From: Elusimicrobiota bacterium
GTDB lineage: Bacteria; Elusimicrobiota; Elusimicrobia; 2-02-FULL-39-32
Length of the DNA stretch: 16,706 nt
Reading direction: 5' to 3'
Assembly (NCBI GenBank): GCA_016193115.1
Contig: JACPSV010000172.1
Span: 1 to 16,706 of the forward strand
A model generated the notes under the pieces. It saw nothing but the letters and a program-made list of their open reading frames with translations, did not search any database and was not told where the DNA came from. The position numbers were made by a program, and so were the translations under genes. Below are positions 1-7,890 of the stretch, one piece after another (within the stretch, counting starts at the first letter, position 1; each line of letters starts with the position of its first letter).

Positions 1-921
1 AAGTTGATCGGCGCCCCTTTCACGATAGGTGTGATAACTGAACCCCGCCTGACAGAAACGGCACCGCCAGGGACATCCCCGTTGAATCTCCACGTTCAGG
101 CGGTCGTGCACCGTCTGCACAAACGGAACCACAGGCGCCAAAGGAAAAACGGATTCGGACAACTGCGATTGCCGATATGAAATCTTTTCTGCAACCCCAT
201 CCATCTTGGGAACAATTTTTTCAATCGTCTGATCCGGACGATAAACGACTTCGTACAAGCTGGGCACATAGAGACCGGGAATAGAGACCAGAGACCGCAG
301 AAGTTCCAATTTTGTGCCGCGACTTTCCCGACCCTTAAACCATTTTACCCGCTCAATGATCTCCTGAATGATCTCTTCCCCATCCCCAATCACGAAACAA
401 TCAAAAAAATCCGCCAGGGGTTCCGGATTGACGGCGCAGGGGCCCCCGCCCACGATCAATGGGTGGCGAAGATCTCTTTGGGAAGAACGGAGCGGAATTT
501 GAGAGAGGTGCAACATCTCCAAAACGTTCGTGTAGCAGAGTTCGTACGGCAGACTGAACCCAAGGATATCAAATTTGGATAAAGGCGTCTTCGATTCCAA
601 GGAAAAATAAGGCCATCCTTTTTTCTCCAGGAGGGTCGCCAGATCCTGGTCCGGCGCATAGACGCGCTCGGCGAATGAGTCTGATCTTTGGTTCACAACC
701 TGGTAAAGAATCCCTATCCCCATGTTGGCAAACCCGGTTTCATACAAGTCCGGAAACGCGAGACAGACTCCAACCGCGTTCTCCCGGAACGCCTTATCCC
801 GCCGCACAGAGTTCCATTCCCCGCCGATGTAACGGCTGGGCCGGGAAACGAAAGGCAAAAGGGATTCGAAATCGAATTCTTGTTTCGTTGGGTCTAAAAG
901 CGCAATCGGCGTTTCAATCAT
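1..921 (-). CDS. Radical SAM protein, TIGR03960-like (C-terminus outside window)
   Basis: The first 307 codons of a radical SAM protein are visible and the frame is still open at base 1, so the gene continues outside the window. Residues about 25-175 resemble the cobalamin-binding-like N-terminal region of the TIGR03960 family: RYIGGEWNS near 31, FPDLYETG near 56, PLIVGGGPCAVNPEP near 153 and FVIGDGEE near 176. The radical SAM cluster motif follows as Cys283-x3-Cys287-x2-Cys290 within RGCPWRCRFCQAG, which should bind a [4Fe-4S] cluster and S-adenosylmethionine. ATG at 921-919 shares one base with the rodA stop (TGATG), so translation is probably coupled to rodA. The reaction of this family is not known to me. 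In Firmicutes, relatives often lie between rod/min genes and a DUF2344 gene, rng and rplU/rpmA, so the next genes may be those. Family assignment is fairly sure; function is open. Confidence 0.88.
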   Translation of the reverse strand, partial: MIETPIALLDPTKQEFDFESLLPFVSRPSRYIGGEWNSVRRDKAFRENAVGVCLAFPDLYETGFANMGIGILYQVVNQRSDSFAERVYAPDQDLATLLEKKGWPYFSLESKTPLSKFDILGFSLPYELCYTNVLEMLHLSQIPLRSSQRDLRHPLIVGGGPCAVNPEPLADFFDCFVIGDGEEIIQEIIERVKWFKGRESRGTKLELLRSLVSIPGLYVPSLYEVVYRPDQTIEKIVPKMDGVAEKISYRQSQLSESVFPLAPVVPFVQTVHDRLNVEIQRGCPWRCRFCQAGFSYHTYRERGADQL

Positions 922-2303
922 CAATAAGTAAACCTGCGACTATGAATAGATAAGAGGATCCCAACGGCTGCCAAGGAGATGACCAAAGAGGATCCTCCAT
1001 ACGATAAAAATGGCAAAGGGAGACCCGCTACGGGTGCAAAACCCATCACCATCGCTAAATTAAGAATAGCATAAAACGCGAACATGGTTCCAATCCCGAC
1101 GGCAGTCAACATGCCAAACCGGTCGCGCGAGCCGGCGGCAATGGCAAAGGCGCGCCAAATCAAGACCATGTAGAAAATCAAAACCATGCTGCTGCCAACG
1201 TAGCCCAACTCTTCTCCCAAGACCGAGAATATGAAATCTGTGTGTTGTTCAGGCAGGAACCCTAGACGTCCCTGCGTGCCGGAAAAGAGACCTTTCCCAG
1301 TCATCTGGCCGGATCCCAAAGCGACGACGGACTGGATGACATGGTATCCCGCTCCCATGGGATCCAGCTCCGGCTGAATGAAAACCATGAGACGTTTGCG
1401 TTGGTACCCTTTCATCGCCTGAGTCAAATAAGAGCTGGAAGTCCAGCTAACAGAGAGAATCAGGAAAACGAAGAGGAAGCTAACCCAGGAAACGCGATAC
1501 CTTAAACCTTTTAAGAACCACCAGAGGAACAAAATCAGTGATCCCGCAGAAACATGGATCCAAAAAAATTCTTTCCCGAACTTCATGCCTTTATAGAAAA
1601 AAGAATAAATGGAACCGGTCTCTAACAAAGGGGGTCGCAAAGAAAACCCTGTGTGCAAAAGCAAAAAACCCAAAGAAACCACTGCGTAAAAGAGGATCGT
1701 GAGAAGGTAAATGGAAGGAGTTCCCGCAACATAGAGAATGGCGATCAAGACGGGAAAATAAACCAGTGTCGAACCAAAATCGGGCTGAAGAAGAATCAAA
1801 AGGATATGGGCTAATACAATGCAAAAGGGCACAAAGACGGACTTCAGATATTCCATCTCCTCTTCCTTTTGGCTGCACCAGCCGGCCACCACCAAAATCA
1901 CCAGAAGTTTGGACACCTCCGAAGGCTGGAAAGAGAATGGGCCTAAAGCAAACCACGCCCTCGTGCCCCGATAAGTGCTGCCCAGAAAAAGGACCGAGAG
2001 GAGCAGCAGAATAGAAAACATCAGGATTGGGCGCGGATAGATCTCGAAGACCTGGTAGTTGAGTATCGCCAGAAGAAAAAGGAACGCAATCCCAACGAGA
2101 AGAGCGACGCTCTGTTTGCTCACGATAAGCTCGTGACTCTTCAACCTTAAACTCGCGGAATAAATCATGACCACCCCAATTATACAGAGAGCTAGGACGT
2201 CCAAAAATAAAATCCAGTCAAAATGACGAACTATTTTTTGCACAAGGGAATCCCGCTCGCGCAAAGACGTCAAAAAGAAGTGCGGTTTCAATCGCTCAGT
2301 CAT
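921..2303 (-). CDS. rodA: RodA, SEDS-family peptidoglycan polymerase of the elongasome
   Basis: SEDS glycosyltransferase that polymerises lipid II into glycan strands during elongation, working with the transpeptidase PBP2 in the inner membrane. The protein is 460 aa with many hydrophobic helices. SEDS hallmarks are GTRAWFALGPFSFQPSE (113-129), QPDFGST (173-179), the DPMGAGYH segment (314-321, expected to carry the essential Asp), LPEQHTDFIFSVLGEELG (350-367) and the C-terminal GLPLPFLSYGGSS (427-439). It is roughly 90 aa longer than E. coli RodA: there is an N-terminal extension of about 30 residues and an insertion around 220-290 that seems to add two hydrophobic segments. Start is ATG at 2303, 52 bases after the mrdA stop, with no clear Shine-Dalgarno. 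It directly follows its partner mrdA, as in many bacteria. An FtsW identity is less likely given the Rod gene context. Confidence 0.95.
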   Translation of the reverse strand: MTERLKPHFFLTSLRERDSLVQKIVRHFDWILFLDVLALCIIGVVMIYSASLRLKSHELIVSKQSVALLVGIAFLFLLAILNYQVFEIYPRPILMFSILLLLSVLFLGSTYRGTRAWFALGPFSFQPSEVSKLLVILVVAGWCSQKEEEMEYLKSVFVPFCIVLAHILLILLQPDFGSTLVYFPVLIAILYVAGTPSIYLLTILFYAVVSLGFLLLHTGFSLRPPLLETGSIYSFFYKGMKFGKEFFWIHVSAGSLILFLWWFLKGLRYRVSWVSFLFVFLILSVSWTSSSYLTQAMKGYQRKRLMVFIQPELDPMGAGYHVIQSVVALGSGQMTGKGLFSGTQGRLGFLPEQHTDFIFSVLGEELGYVGSSMVLIFYMVLIWRAFAIAAGSRDRFGMLTAVGIGTMFAFYAILNLAMVMGFAPVAGLPLPFLSYGGSSLVISLAAVGILLSIHSRRFTY

Positions 2304-2355
2304 GGTTTTTTTCTTATAACTTCTAAGGTAAAACCATTTCTTCGCTGATGCTCAG

Positions 2356-4149
2356 TCATTGTGTGGGAGACAATGCGGCTAAAAAAATGTCGCGGGCGAT
2401 GGGAGCGGCGGAAAGGGAACCTTTCACGCCATGCTCGACAATCACAGACACGCTGATCGTGGGATTCTCAGACGGCGCGAACGCCACGAACCAAGCATGA
2501 TCTTTCCCGTGCGGGTTCTGTACCGTGCCCGTTTTCCCGGCCACGTGAATTCCGGCGATCTTACAGGACTGGCCGGTTCCTCTTTCCACCACGTCCGTCA
2601 GAGACTGCGTCAAAAAATCCCACGTCTCTTGAGAAAGGGACAAATCCTCAAGCGGTTCCGGCGACTCCGATTGGACTAAATCTCCGGCAGGGTTGCGAAT
2701 TTCCCGCAAGAGATGAGGACGAAACAGTTTCCCGCGGGTAGCCACGAGATTGACCATTTGAATGGCCTGAAGAGGGGTAAAAAGGATCGTACCCTGACCA
2801 ATCGCCATGTTGAGAGTGTCGCCGTCAAACCATCTTCTTTTCCCCGTTTTAAACATGGTTCTTCCGGGAATCGAACCCTTCTTCTCTCCGGGAAATTCCA
2901 GTCCTGTGGACGACCCTAAAGCAAACCTCCTGGCCATCGTCTCCATGACGTCCGGCCCTGTCCTCAATCCCAGGTTGTAAAAATAGACGTTGCAGGAGTG
3001 AACAATCGCATCGTGAAGATTGAGAGATCCATGCCCTTCTTTCTTCCAACAGGTAAATTTTTTCCCGCCCGGACCCCCCAGCCAAAAATAGCCGGGACAA
3101 TAAAAATTCTGTTCCGGCGCGATCTTTTTCCCTTCCAAAGCCGCAGCGGCCACCACAATCTTAAAAATGGATCCGGGCGCATACTGTCCCTGAACCGCGC
3201 GGTTAAATAAGGGCTGCTCTTCGCTGCTCAAGAGACTGCTCAAACCACCGGACTCTTCGTCTCCTCGCCTTAAGAATAGGTTGGGGTCGAACTCCGGCGA
3301 AGAAACAAAAGCCAAAATTTCCCCATTACGCGGGTCCATGGCTAAAAGAGCTCCGGGCATCCCCGTGCGCGACAAAGCGTCTTCCGCAACTTTTTGTATT
3401 TCCGAATGGATGGTCGTTTTTAGAAAATAACCTGCGACCGGTTTCTGATGGTCTAAAATTTTCAATGGGCGGCCCAGAGCGTCCACTTCGATTCTCATCC
3501 CCCCCGGCCGTCCTCTCAGAAGAGAATCATAGACTTTCTCTAAACCCATTTTTCCAAGGAACTGTTCCCCATGCAGTTCGCCTGTTTCCGGTTCTTCCAA
3601 ACGATTTTCCAATTCCTCTGGCGTGACTTTCCCCAAATATCCTAACAGATGGGACGCTAAAGACCCTTGGGGGTAGTCTCTCTGCATCTCCGTGACCACG
3701 GAAATGCCGGGCAGATCGGGCCTGTGTTCCAGCAGGGAAAAGGCCAGATCCCGCGGGACACGGTCAATCACCCGCGTCAAGGAAGCGCGTTGGACCGCCG
3801 GCCTTAAACGAGAGGCCAGATCGCCTTCTTTCAATCGCAACAGTCCGGAAAGTTTTTCTACGGTCGTTGCCAAAACCTCTCTCTTTAACTCAATCGGCAT
3901 CCATAGAACCACGAACGTGGGTTGGTTATCGGCCAAGACTTTTCCGTTACGGTCCAGAATGATCCCGCGCGGAGCCTGTTCGAAGAAAAGTGTGGTCCGG
4001 TTCGCCTCTGAAACCCTGCGATAGTTTTCTCCCCGCAGGATTTGAATGTAAAAGAGACGTCCCATCAAAAAAAGAAAGAAAAAAAGCAGGATGTACAGGA
4101 ACCGGTAAACCCTCTCCTGATAAGTAAGTGACTGAACGGATTTCGTCAC
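2356..4149 (-). CDS. mrdA: Penicillin-binding protein 2, elongation-specific D,D-transpeptidase
   Basis: Class B penicillin-binding protein that crosslinks peptidoglycan on the periplasmic side and pairs with RodA. The 597 aa comprise a short cytoplasmic N-terminus, one membrane anchor at about 14-36, a non-catalytic pedestal domain (about 55-240, with AxRGxIxDRNG-like residues at 59-69), and the transpeptidase domain. Active-site motifs are complete: S327-I-F-K330 (nucleophile Ser327), S385-C-N387 and K539-T-G541. GHG at 372-374 and Cys residues 351 and 367 lie between the first two motifs. Length is close to E. coli PBP2. The start is GTG at 4149, overlapping the mreD stop (GTGA). No Shine-Dalgarno is visible, so translational coupling to mreD is likely. 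Confidence 0.96.
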   Translation of the reverse strand: MTKSVQSLTYQERVYRFLYILLFFFLFLMGRLFYIQILRGENYRRVSEANRTTLFFEQAPRGIILDRNGKVLADNQPTFVVLWMPIELKREVLATTVEKLSGLLRLKEGDLASRLRPAVQRASLTRVIDRVPRDLAFSLLEHRPDLPGISVVTEMQRDYPQGSLASHLLGYLGKVTPEELENRLEEPETGELHGEQFLGKMGLEKVYDSLLRGRPGGMRIEVDALGRPLKILDHQKPVAGYFLKTTIHSEIQKVAEDALSRTGMPGALLAMDPRNGEILAFVSSPEFDPNLFLRRGDEESGGLSSLLSSEEQPLFNRAVQGQYAPGSIFKIVVAAAALEGKKIAPEQNFYCPGYFWLGGPGGKKFTCWKKEGHGSLNLHDAIVHSCNVYFYNLGLRTGPDVMETMARRFALGSSTGLEFPGEKKGSIPGRTMFKTGKRRWFDGDTLNMAIGQGTILFTPLQAIQMVNLVATRGKLFRPHLLREIRNPAGDLVQSESPEPLEDLSLSQETWDFLTQSLTDVVERGTGQSCKIAGIHVAGKTGTVQNPHGKDHAWFVAFAPSENPTISVSVIVEHGVKGSLSAAPIARDIFLAALSPTQ

Positions 4150-4625
4150 GCGAACAAGGACGTCCAGAGTTTCATGAGGGAAAAGTACAGGGAACCCAAA
4201 AGCGCGGTATAGAAGGGACGCAGCCAGGAAGCCAAAGCATAAAACTGTTTGTTCGACTCGCCAAAAAACGTTTCCAAGATCCAGAGACCCGCCACCTCTC
4301 CCAACGAAAAAACAAAAACGATACCCGTCTGCGCCAGGGGACGTTCTTCATCAATTTGTCCTTTCAAATGGCCGGCGCAATAGCCCATGAAGGTATACAA
4401 AAATGTTTGAGAACCAAACAAAGAGAGACTGAAAATATCCGCCAGAAACCCAAACACGAAACCCGCGCAGGATCCGGCCACGGTCCCGCGAGAAATTCCG
4501 GAAAATAAGGCGGCCAGCAGGAGTATATTCGGGAAAACGCCCCAGAGGGACATCATTTTCTGCGCTCCAATCTGCATGAGAAGCGTAAAAATAAGCGTAG
4601 TCGTCCAAAATAGAGCCGTCTTCAT
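4146..4625 (-). CDS. mreD: MreD, membrane protein of the Rod complex
   Basis: Small integral membrane protein of 159 aa in the MreBCD rod-shape complex. It is almost entirely hydrophobic, with about five helices, and has the MreD-like pattern of a Gly-rich second and third helix (GTVAGSCAGFVFGFLADIFS, about 47-66) followed by YTFMGYCAGHLKG. MreD sequences diverge strongly, so identity rests mainly on size, hydropathy and its place between mreC and mrdA. ATG at 4625 overlaps the mreC stop (ATGA), and its own stop overlaps the GTG of mrdA, so the three genes appear translationally coupled. Confidence 0.93.
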   Translation of the reverse strand: MKTALFWTTTLIFTLLMQIGAQKMMSLWGVFPNILLLAALFSGISRGTVAGSCAGFVFGFLADIFSLSLFGSQTFLYTFMGYCAGHLKGQIDEERPLAQTGIVFVFSLGEVAGLWILETFFGESNKQFYALASWLRPFYTALLGSLYFSLMKLWTSLFA

Positions 4626-5464
4626 GGAGACTTTTCCAAGACAAGAACTTCTCTCAATTCCGTGAGCGAGACGGAAGGTTGGAGGATGGCCCGCTTAAAT
4701 TCGGAAGTGGAAGGAACGATCTTTGTAATTTTCCCGACGGCCAGTCCGGCAGGAAAGACTCCGCCCAACCCGCTGGTGCGAACTTCCTCCCCAACCAAGA
4801 CCTCGGCGCTACGATCCAGATAGTCCACGGTCACCGAAAGTCCGCCCTGTCCCTGGGCAAGTCCCTGTTCTCCGGTCCGCGGTAAAGTCACCGCAACCGA
4901 AGAGAGCGGATCCGTGATCAGGAGCACTTTACTTAAATGAGGTCCGCATTCTAAAACCCGTCCGATCACACCGCTCAGGAACGAGTTTTCGCCGTTTCCT
5001 TTACCCACAGCGAGTACGGGACTCTGCAAACGAACTCCATTTTCTGTTCCCCTGTCAATCAGGATGCTATGAGTCCAACTCTGAGCGTCTCGTCCGGCGA
5101 CCAGGGCAGGCGTGAGCCGAAAAGGAAGCGCGGATCTCAACTCCAGGAGTTTTCTCAAGCGTTCATTCTCTGCCTGAGTTTCCCGCCATTGCGATTCCAA
5201 CGCTGAAACTTCTTTGATTCTCTCTTTTAAGTTCTGATTTTCCTGATGGGTTTGGATTAGTTCCTGGATGCGGGAAGCCAGATTTGTTCCCCCTTTCTCA
5301 ACAGCAAAGGGAACTTCGTATGCAGGGGAGAGACAATAGAAAAGTAATGCCCTGAATGACCTGACCGTAGGAGTCCAACGCAATGTCATCAACAGAAATG
5401 AGAAGGCAAGCAGGAACAGGCAGAGAAAGTTGCCGCGGGTAGGACGGAAAAACTGCTGACTCAT
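4622..5464 (-). CDS. mreC: MreC, periplasmic scaffold of the Rod complex
   Basis: Bitopic scaffold protein that links cytoplasmic MreB to periplasmic PBP2/RodA and is thought to activate PBP2. The 280 aa show one transmembrane helix at about 12-28, a coiled coil rich in Glu, Gln and Leu at about 64-112, and the paired beta-barrel MreC domain at about 115-278. The latter includes SILIDRGTENGV (133-144), the GVIGRV motif (165-170) and VRTSGLGGVFPAGLAVGKI (228-246). Start is ATG at 5464, immediately after a run of six T residues that follows a small hairpin, so there is no Shine-Dalgarno. This suggests mreC is expressed by read-through or coupling after mreB. Length is within the family's usual range. 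Confidence 0.96.
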   Translation of the reverse strand: MSQQFFRPTRGNFLCLFLLAFSFLLMTLRWTPTVRSFRALLFYCLSPAYEVPFAVEKGGTNLASRIQELIQTHQENQNLKERIKEVSALESQWRETQAENERLRKLLELRSALPFRLTPALVAGRDAQSWTHSILIDRGTENGVRLQSPVLAVGKGNGENSFLSGVIGRVLECGPHLSKVLLITDPLSSVAVTLPRTGEQGLAQGQGGLSVTVDYLDRSAEVLVGEEVRTSGLGGVFPAGLAVGKITKIVPSTSEFKRAILQPSVSLTELREVLVLEKSP

Positions 5465-5493
5465 AAAAAATCTAAGGGGCGTTTTGCAGCCCC
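5465..5493 (-). terminator. Weak terminator-like hairpin between mreB and mreC
   Basis: On the minus strand a 5-bp all-GC stem (GGGGC at 5493-5489 pairing with GCCCC at 5480-5476, 8-base loop) is followed by TTAG, A and six T residues that run directly into the mreC ATG. A G/C stem plus U-tract resembles a weak intrinsic terminator or attenuator. Partial termination here would yield more mreB than mreC/mreD/mrdA/rodA mRNA, which fits the higher amounts of MreB needed. The stem is short, so activity is uncertain. Confidence 0.4.
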
Positions 5494-5502
5494 AACGAAC
5501 AC

Positions 5503-6531
5503 CTAAAGGCGGGATCGGATGGGAATTTTTAGGTTGTCAATCTCTTCCAAATAACGGCCGGCTCCCAAAGCGACACAAGTCAAAGGCTCCGGAGCTAAAC
5601 TGACGGGAAGTTCCGTCTCCTGGCTAATCAAATCCGCCATTCCCCGTATCAGAGCGCCCCCACCGGCCAAAACAATGCCCCGATCCACCAAATCCGCGGA
5701 AAGTTCCGCCGGAGTCTCTTCCAAAGTCTCTTTGATCACGTCCACAATCAGTTTCATGGACTCTGCCAGGGACTGACGCACCTCCGCGGAAGTGATCGTA
5801 ATCGTTTTGGGCAAACCCGTCACCTGATCCCGTCCTTTCACTTCCATATTTTGATTTTCCGCCGTCGGGAAAACGGATCCGATCTTGATCTTCACGTCTT
5901 CGGCGGTCATGTCGCCGATCAAAAGGTTGTACTTGCGACGGAAATATTGCACGATCGCTTCGTCCATTTCGTCTCCGGCCACGTCCAAAGATTTGGAGAC
6001 GACCATCCCGCTCAGAGAAATCACCGCCACTTCCGTGGTGCCTCCGCCAATATCCACGATCATGTTTCCGTACGGCTCATTGATGGGCAGGTTCGCGCCA
6101 ATCGCAGCCGCCATGGGCTCTTCAATCAAATAGACTTCCCGCGCCCCTGCCTGCTCCGCCGATTCCCGCACGGCTCTCCTTTCCACTTCGGTAATCCCGG
6201 AAGGGATCCCAATCACAATTCGCGGGTGCAAGAGACTGCGGCGGTTATGAACCCTCTTAATAAAATAGCGAATCATCTGCTGGGTCACTTCGAAATCGGC
6301 AATCACGCCGTTCCGCAAAGGACGCACCGCCACAATGCTGGCAGGAGTCTTTCCCAACATCTTTTTTGCCTCGGCGCCGATCGCAATCACGTTGCGTCCC
6401 TCTTTTTCGATCGCAACCACGGACGGTTCACGCAAAACGATCCCCTGACCCTTGACATAAACCAGGGTGTTCGCGGTCCCCAGGTCAATGCCCATGTCAT
6501 TGGAAAATAAGCCTAAGAGCTTATTGAACAT
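5503..6531 (-). CDS. mreB: MreB, bacterial actin homologue
   Basis: ATP-binding actin-like protein that polymerises on the inner membrane and orients the Rod complex to give rod shape. The 342 aa carry all actin-fold nucleotide motifs: phosphate-1 DLGTANT (16-22), the connect region [15 protein letters not shown] (107-121) with EEP at 137-139, phosphate-2 [14 protein letters not shown] (160-173) and the adenosine motif [13 protein letters not shown] (285-297). The N-terminal [10 protein letters not shown] resembles the amphipathic membrane-binding helix of Gram-negative MreB. Length is typical. ATG at 6531 lies 29 bases after the rplQ stop. That gap shows no Shine-Dalgarno, terminator or promoter I can support, so mreB may be transcribed together with the alpha operon. 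Confidence 0.98.
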   Translation of the reverse strand: MFNKLLGLFSNDMGIDLGTANTLVYVKGQGIVLREPSVVAIEKEGRNVIAIGAEAKKMLGKTPASIVAVRPLRNGVIADFEVTQQMIRYFIKRVHNRRSLLHPRIVIGIPSGITEVERRAVRESAEQAGAREVYLIEEPMAAAIGANLPINEPYGNMIVDIGGGTTEVAVISLSGMVVSKSLDVAGDEMDEAIVQYFRRKYNLLIGDMTAEDVKIKIGSVFPTAENQNMEVKGRDQVTGLPKTITITSAEVRQSLAESMKLIVDVIKETLEETPAELSADLVDRGIVLAGGGALIRGMADLISQETELPVSLAPEPLTCVALGAGRYLEEIDNLKIPIRSRL

Positions 6532-6560
6532 TCAGATTTTTATTGTGTAGGAAAGTAAAA

Positions 6561-6911
6561 TTAAGCCAACAACCGTAAAACTGCCATGGCTGCCGCGTCC
6601 CCTTGACGGTAGCCGTTGCGAATGATTTGAGTGTAACCCCCGTTTCTGGACTGGTAGCGCGGCACTAACACGTCAAACAGCTTCTTTTGGATCTCTTTTT
6701 GATGCACGGACCGCGCCACTTTCCTTTGCGCGTTCAAGCCGCCCTCTTTAGCGGAGGTGATGATTCCTTCCGCAAATCGAGCCACATCCTGCGCTTTGGG
6801 AAACGTGGTTTGAATTTTCTCGTGCAGGAACAAACTCTCCGCCATACCCCGCAACAACGAAATCCTGTGACCGGGTTTACGCCCTAACTTTCGTCCCGCA
6901 AACGTCTTCAC
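6561..6911 (-). CDS. rplQ: 50S ribosomal protein L17
   Basis: L17 of the large ribosomal subunit, 116 aa, normal length. The N-terminus KTFAGRKLGRKPGHR and the following LRGMAESLFLHEKIQTT match the family's MRHRKxGRKLGRxxxHRxALLRNL pattern, and YTQIIRNGYRQGDAAAMAVL matches its conserved C-terminal GYTRIIKxGxRxGDAAPMAxIEL region. It starts with GTG at 6911, immediately after the rpoA stop (TGAGTG). A GGAGG Shine-Dalgarno with 5-base spacing is embedded in the last rpoA codons. The rpoA-rplQ pair is the canonical end of the alpha operon. Confidence 0.97.
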   Translation of the reverse strand: MKTFAGRKLGRKPGHRISLLRGMAESLFLHEKIQTTFPKAQDVARFAEGIITSAKEGGLNAQRKVARSVHQKEIQKKLFDVLVPRYQSRNGGYTQIIRNGYRQGDAAAMAVLRLLA

Positions 6912-7874
6912 TCAGACCTCCATCCCCAGGGACAGATCCAGATCCTGCAATTTCTCTTTAATTTCAACCAGAGAAACTTTCCCGAAGTTTTTGTAAGAGA
7001 GAAGTTCTTCTTCTGTTTTGCGCACCAATTCAGCGATCGTGTTGAGTTTGGCATTTTTTAAACAATTGTTGGCGCGCACGGAAAGGTTCATCTCCGTAAC
7101 GGAACGATTCAGGAGCTCGTTCGAGACCTCTTTCTCCTGCGCTGCGGACGGCAACGCCAGAGGCGGCGGCGCCTTTTCCACTTCCGCAGGGATAAAGACG
7201 GTCAAGCTATCTTTCAAAATTCTTGCGGAGTAGGCCATCGCGTCCAGGGGAGCGATGGAACCGTCCGTCCAGATTTCCAGGATCAAACGATCATAGTCGG
7301 TGATCTGGCCTACACGCGCGTTCTCCACCTCGTCATAGACTTTTGTAACGGGAGAAAAAATGGCGTCGGTGGCGATGAAGTCAACCGACCTGTCGGTACG
7401 CTTGTTTCTTTCCGCGGGAAGGTAGCCTCTGCCTAAAGAAACCTCGATCTCAAGGTCCAGTTTGCCTCCGGGATCCAGATGAGCGATCACTAAATCTTTG
7501 TTGACGATCTCAACGTTAGAATTCTCCTCGAACTCGCCGGCTAGGACTTCGCTCTTCCGGGAAACGCTGAGTTTCAATATTTCCGGTTGAGAAGAATACA
7601 TTTTGAACCGGACCTGCTTTAAGTTCAGAATGATTCCCAGCACGTCTTCTTTAACGCCTCGGATTGTGGAATATTCGTGAGGCGCGCCCGGCGCCCGCAC
7701 CGCAGTGACCGCCGCTCCTTCCAGGGATGAAAGCAGAATCCGGCGCAGGGAATTGCCCACGGTGTGGCCGTATCCCCTTTCAAAAGGTTCCGCTACAAAT
7801 TTGCCGTAATGGTCCGTAATTTTTTCTTTCTGATAGTCAATCTTTTCCGGCAACACCAAATCATGTAATTTCAT
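6912..7874 (-). CDS. rpoA: DNA-directed RNA polymerase subunit alpha
   Basis: Alpha subunit: the dimeric N-terminal domain nucleates assembly of RNA polymerase and the C-terminal domain contacts promoter UP elements and activators. The protein is 320 aa from the chosen start. The N-terminal domain (about 1-225) contains PFERGYGHTVGNSLRRILLS (31-50), GVKEDVLGIILNLK and RGYLPAERN. The C-terminal domain (about 250-318) contains the HhH-like LSVRANNCLKNAKLNTIAEL and LSYKNFGKVSLVEIKEKL. ATG at 7874 is chosen because an AAGGAG site lies 10 bases upstream. An in-frame TTG at 7913 would add 13 residues that overlap rpsD and match nothing in the family. Confidence 0.97.
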   Translation of the reverse strand: MKLHDLVLPEKIDYQKEKITDHYGKFVAEPFERGYGHTVGNSLRRILLSSLEGAAVTAVRAPGAPHEYSTIRGVKEDVLGIILNLKQVRFKMYSSQPEILKLSVSRKSEVLAGEFEENSNVEIVNKDLVIAHLDPGGKLDLEIEVSLGRGYLPAERNKRTDRSVDFIATDAIFSPVTKVYDEVENARVGQITDYDRLILEIWTDGSIAPLDAMAYSARILKDSLTVFIPAEVEKAPPPLALPSAAQEKEVSNELLNRSVTEMNLSVRANNCLKNAKLNTIAELVRKTEEELLSYKNFGKVSLVEIKEKLQDLDLSLGMEV

Positions 7875-7884
7875 TTCTAGAAAA

Positions 7885-7890
7885 CTCCTT
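7885..7890 (-). promoter_or_regulatory. Ribosome binding site of rpoA
   Basis: AAGGAG on the minus strand, 10 bases before ATG at 7874, overlapping the end of the gap after the rpsD stop. It decides the rpoA start in favour of MKLHDLV and against the upstream TTG. Confidence 0.85.

Noticed and set aside
2302..2337. 8-bp inverted repeat (ATGGTTTT / AAAACCAT) and a four-codon mini-ORF between mrdA and rodA
   Set aside because: AT-rich, with a loop of about 20 bases, and easily expected by chance; too weak to call a regulatory hairpin or leader peptide.
5851..6510. 219-codon plus-strand open frame opposite mreB
   Set aside because: It lies entirely antisense to the strongly conserved mreB, and its His/Arg/Asn-rich translation resembles no family. 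It is a composition shadow.
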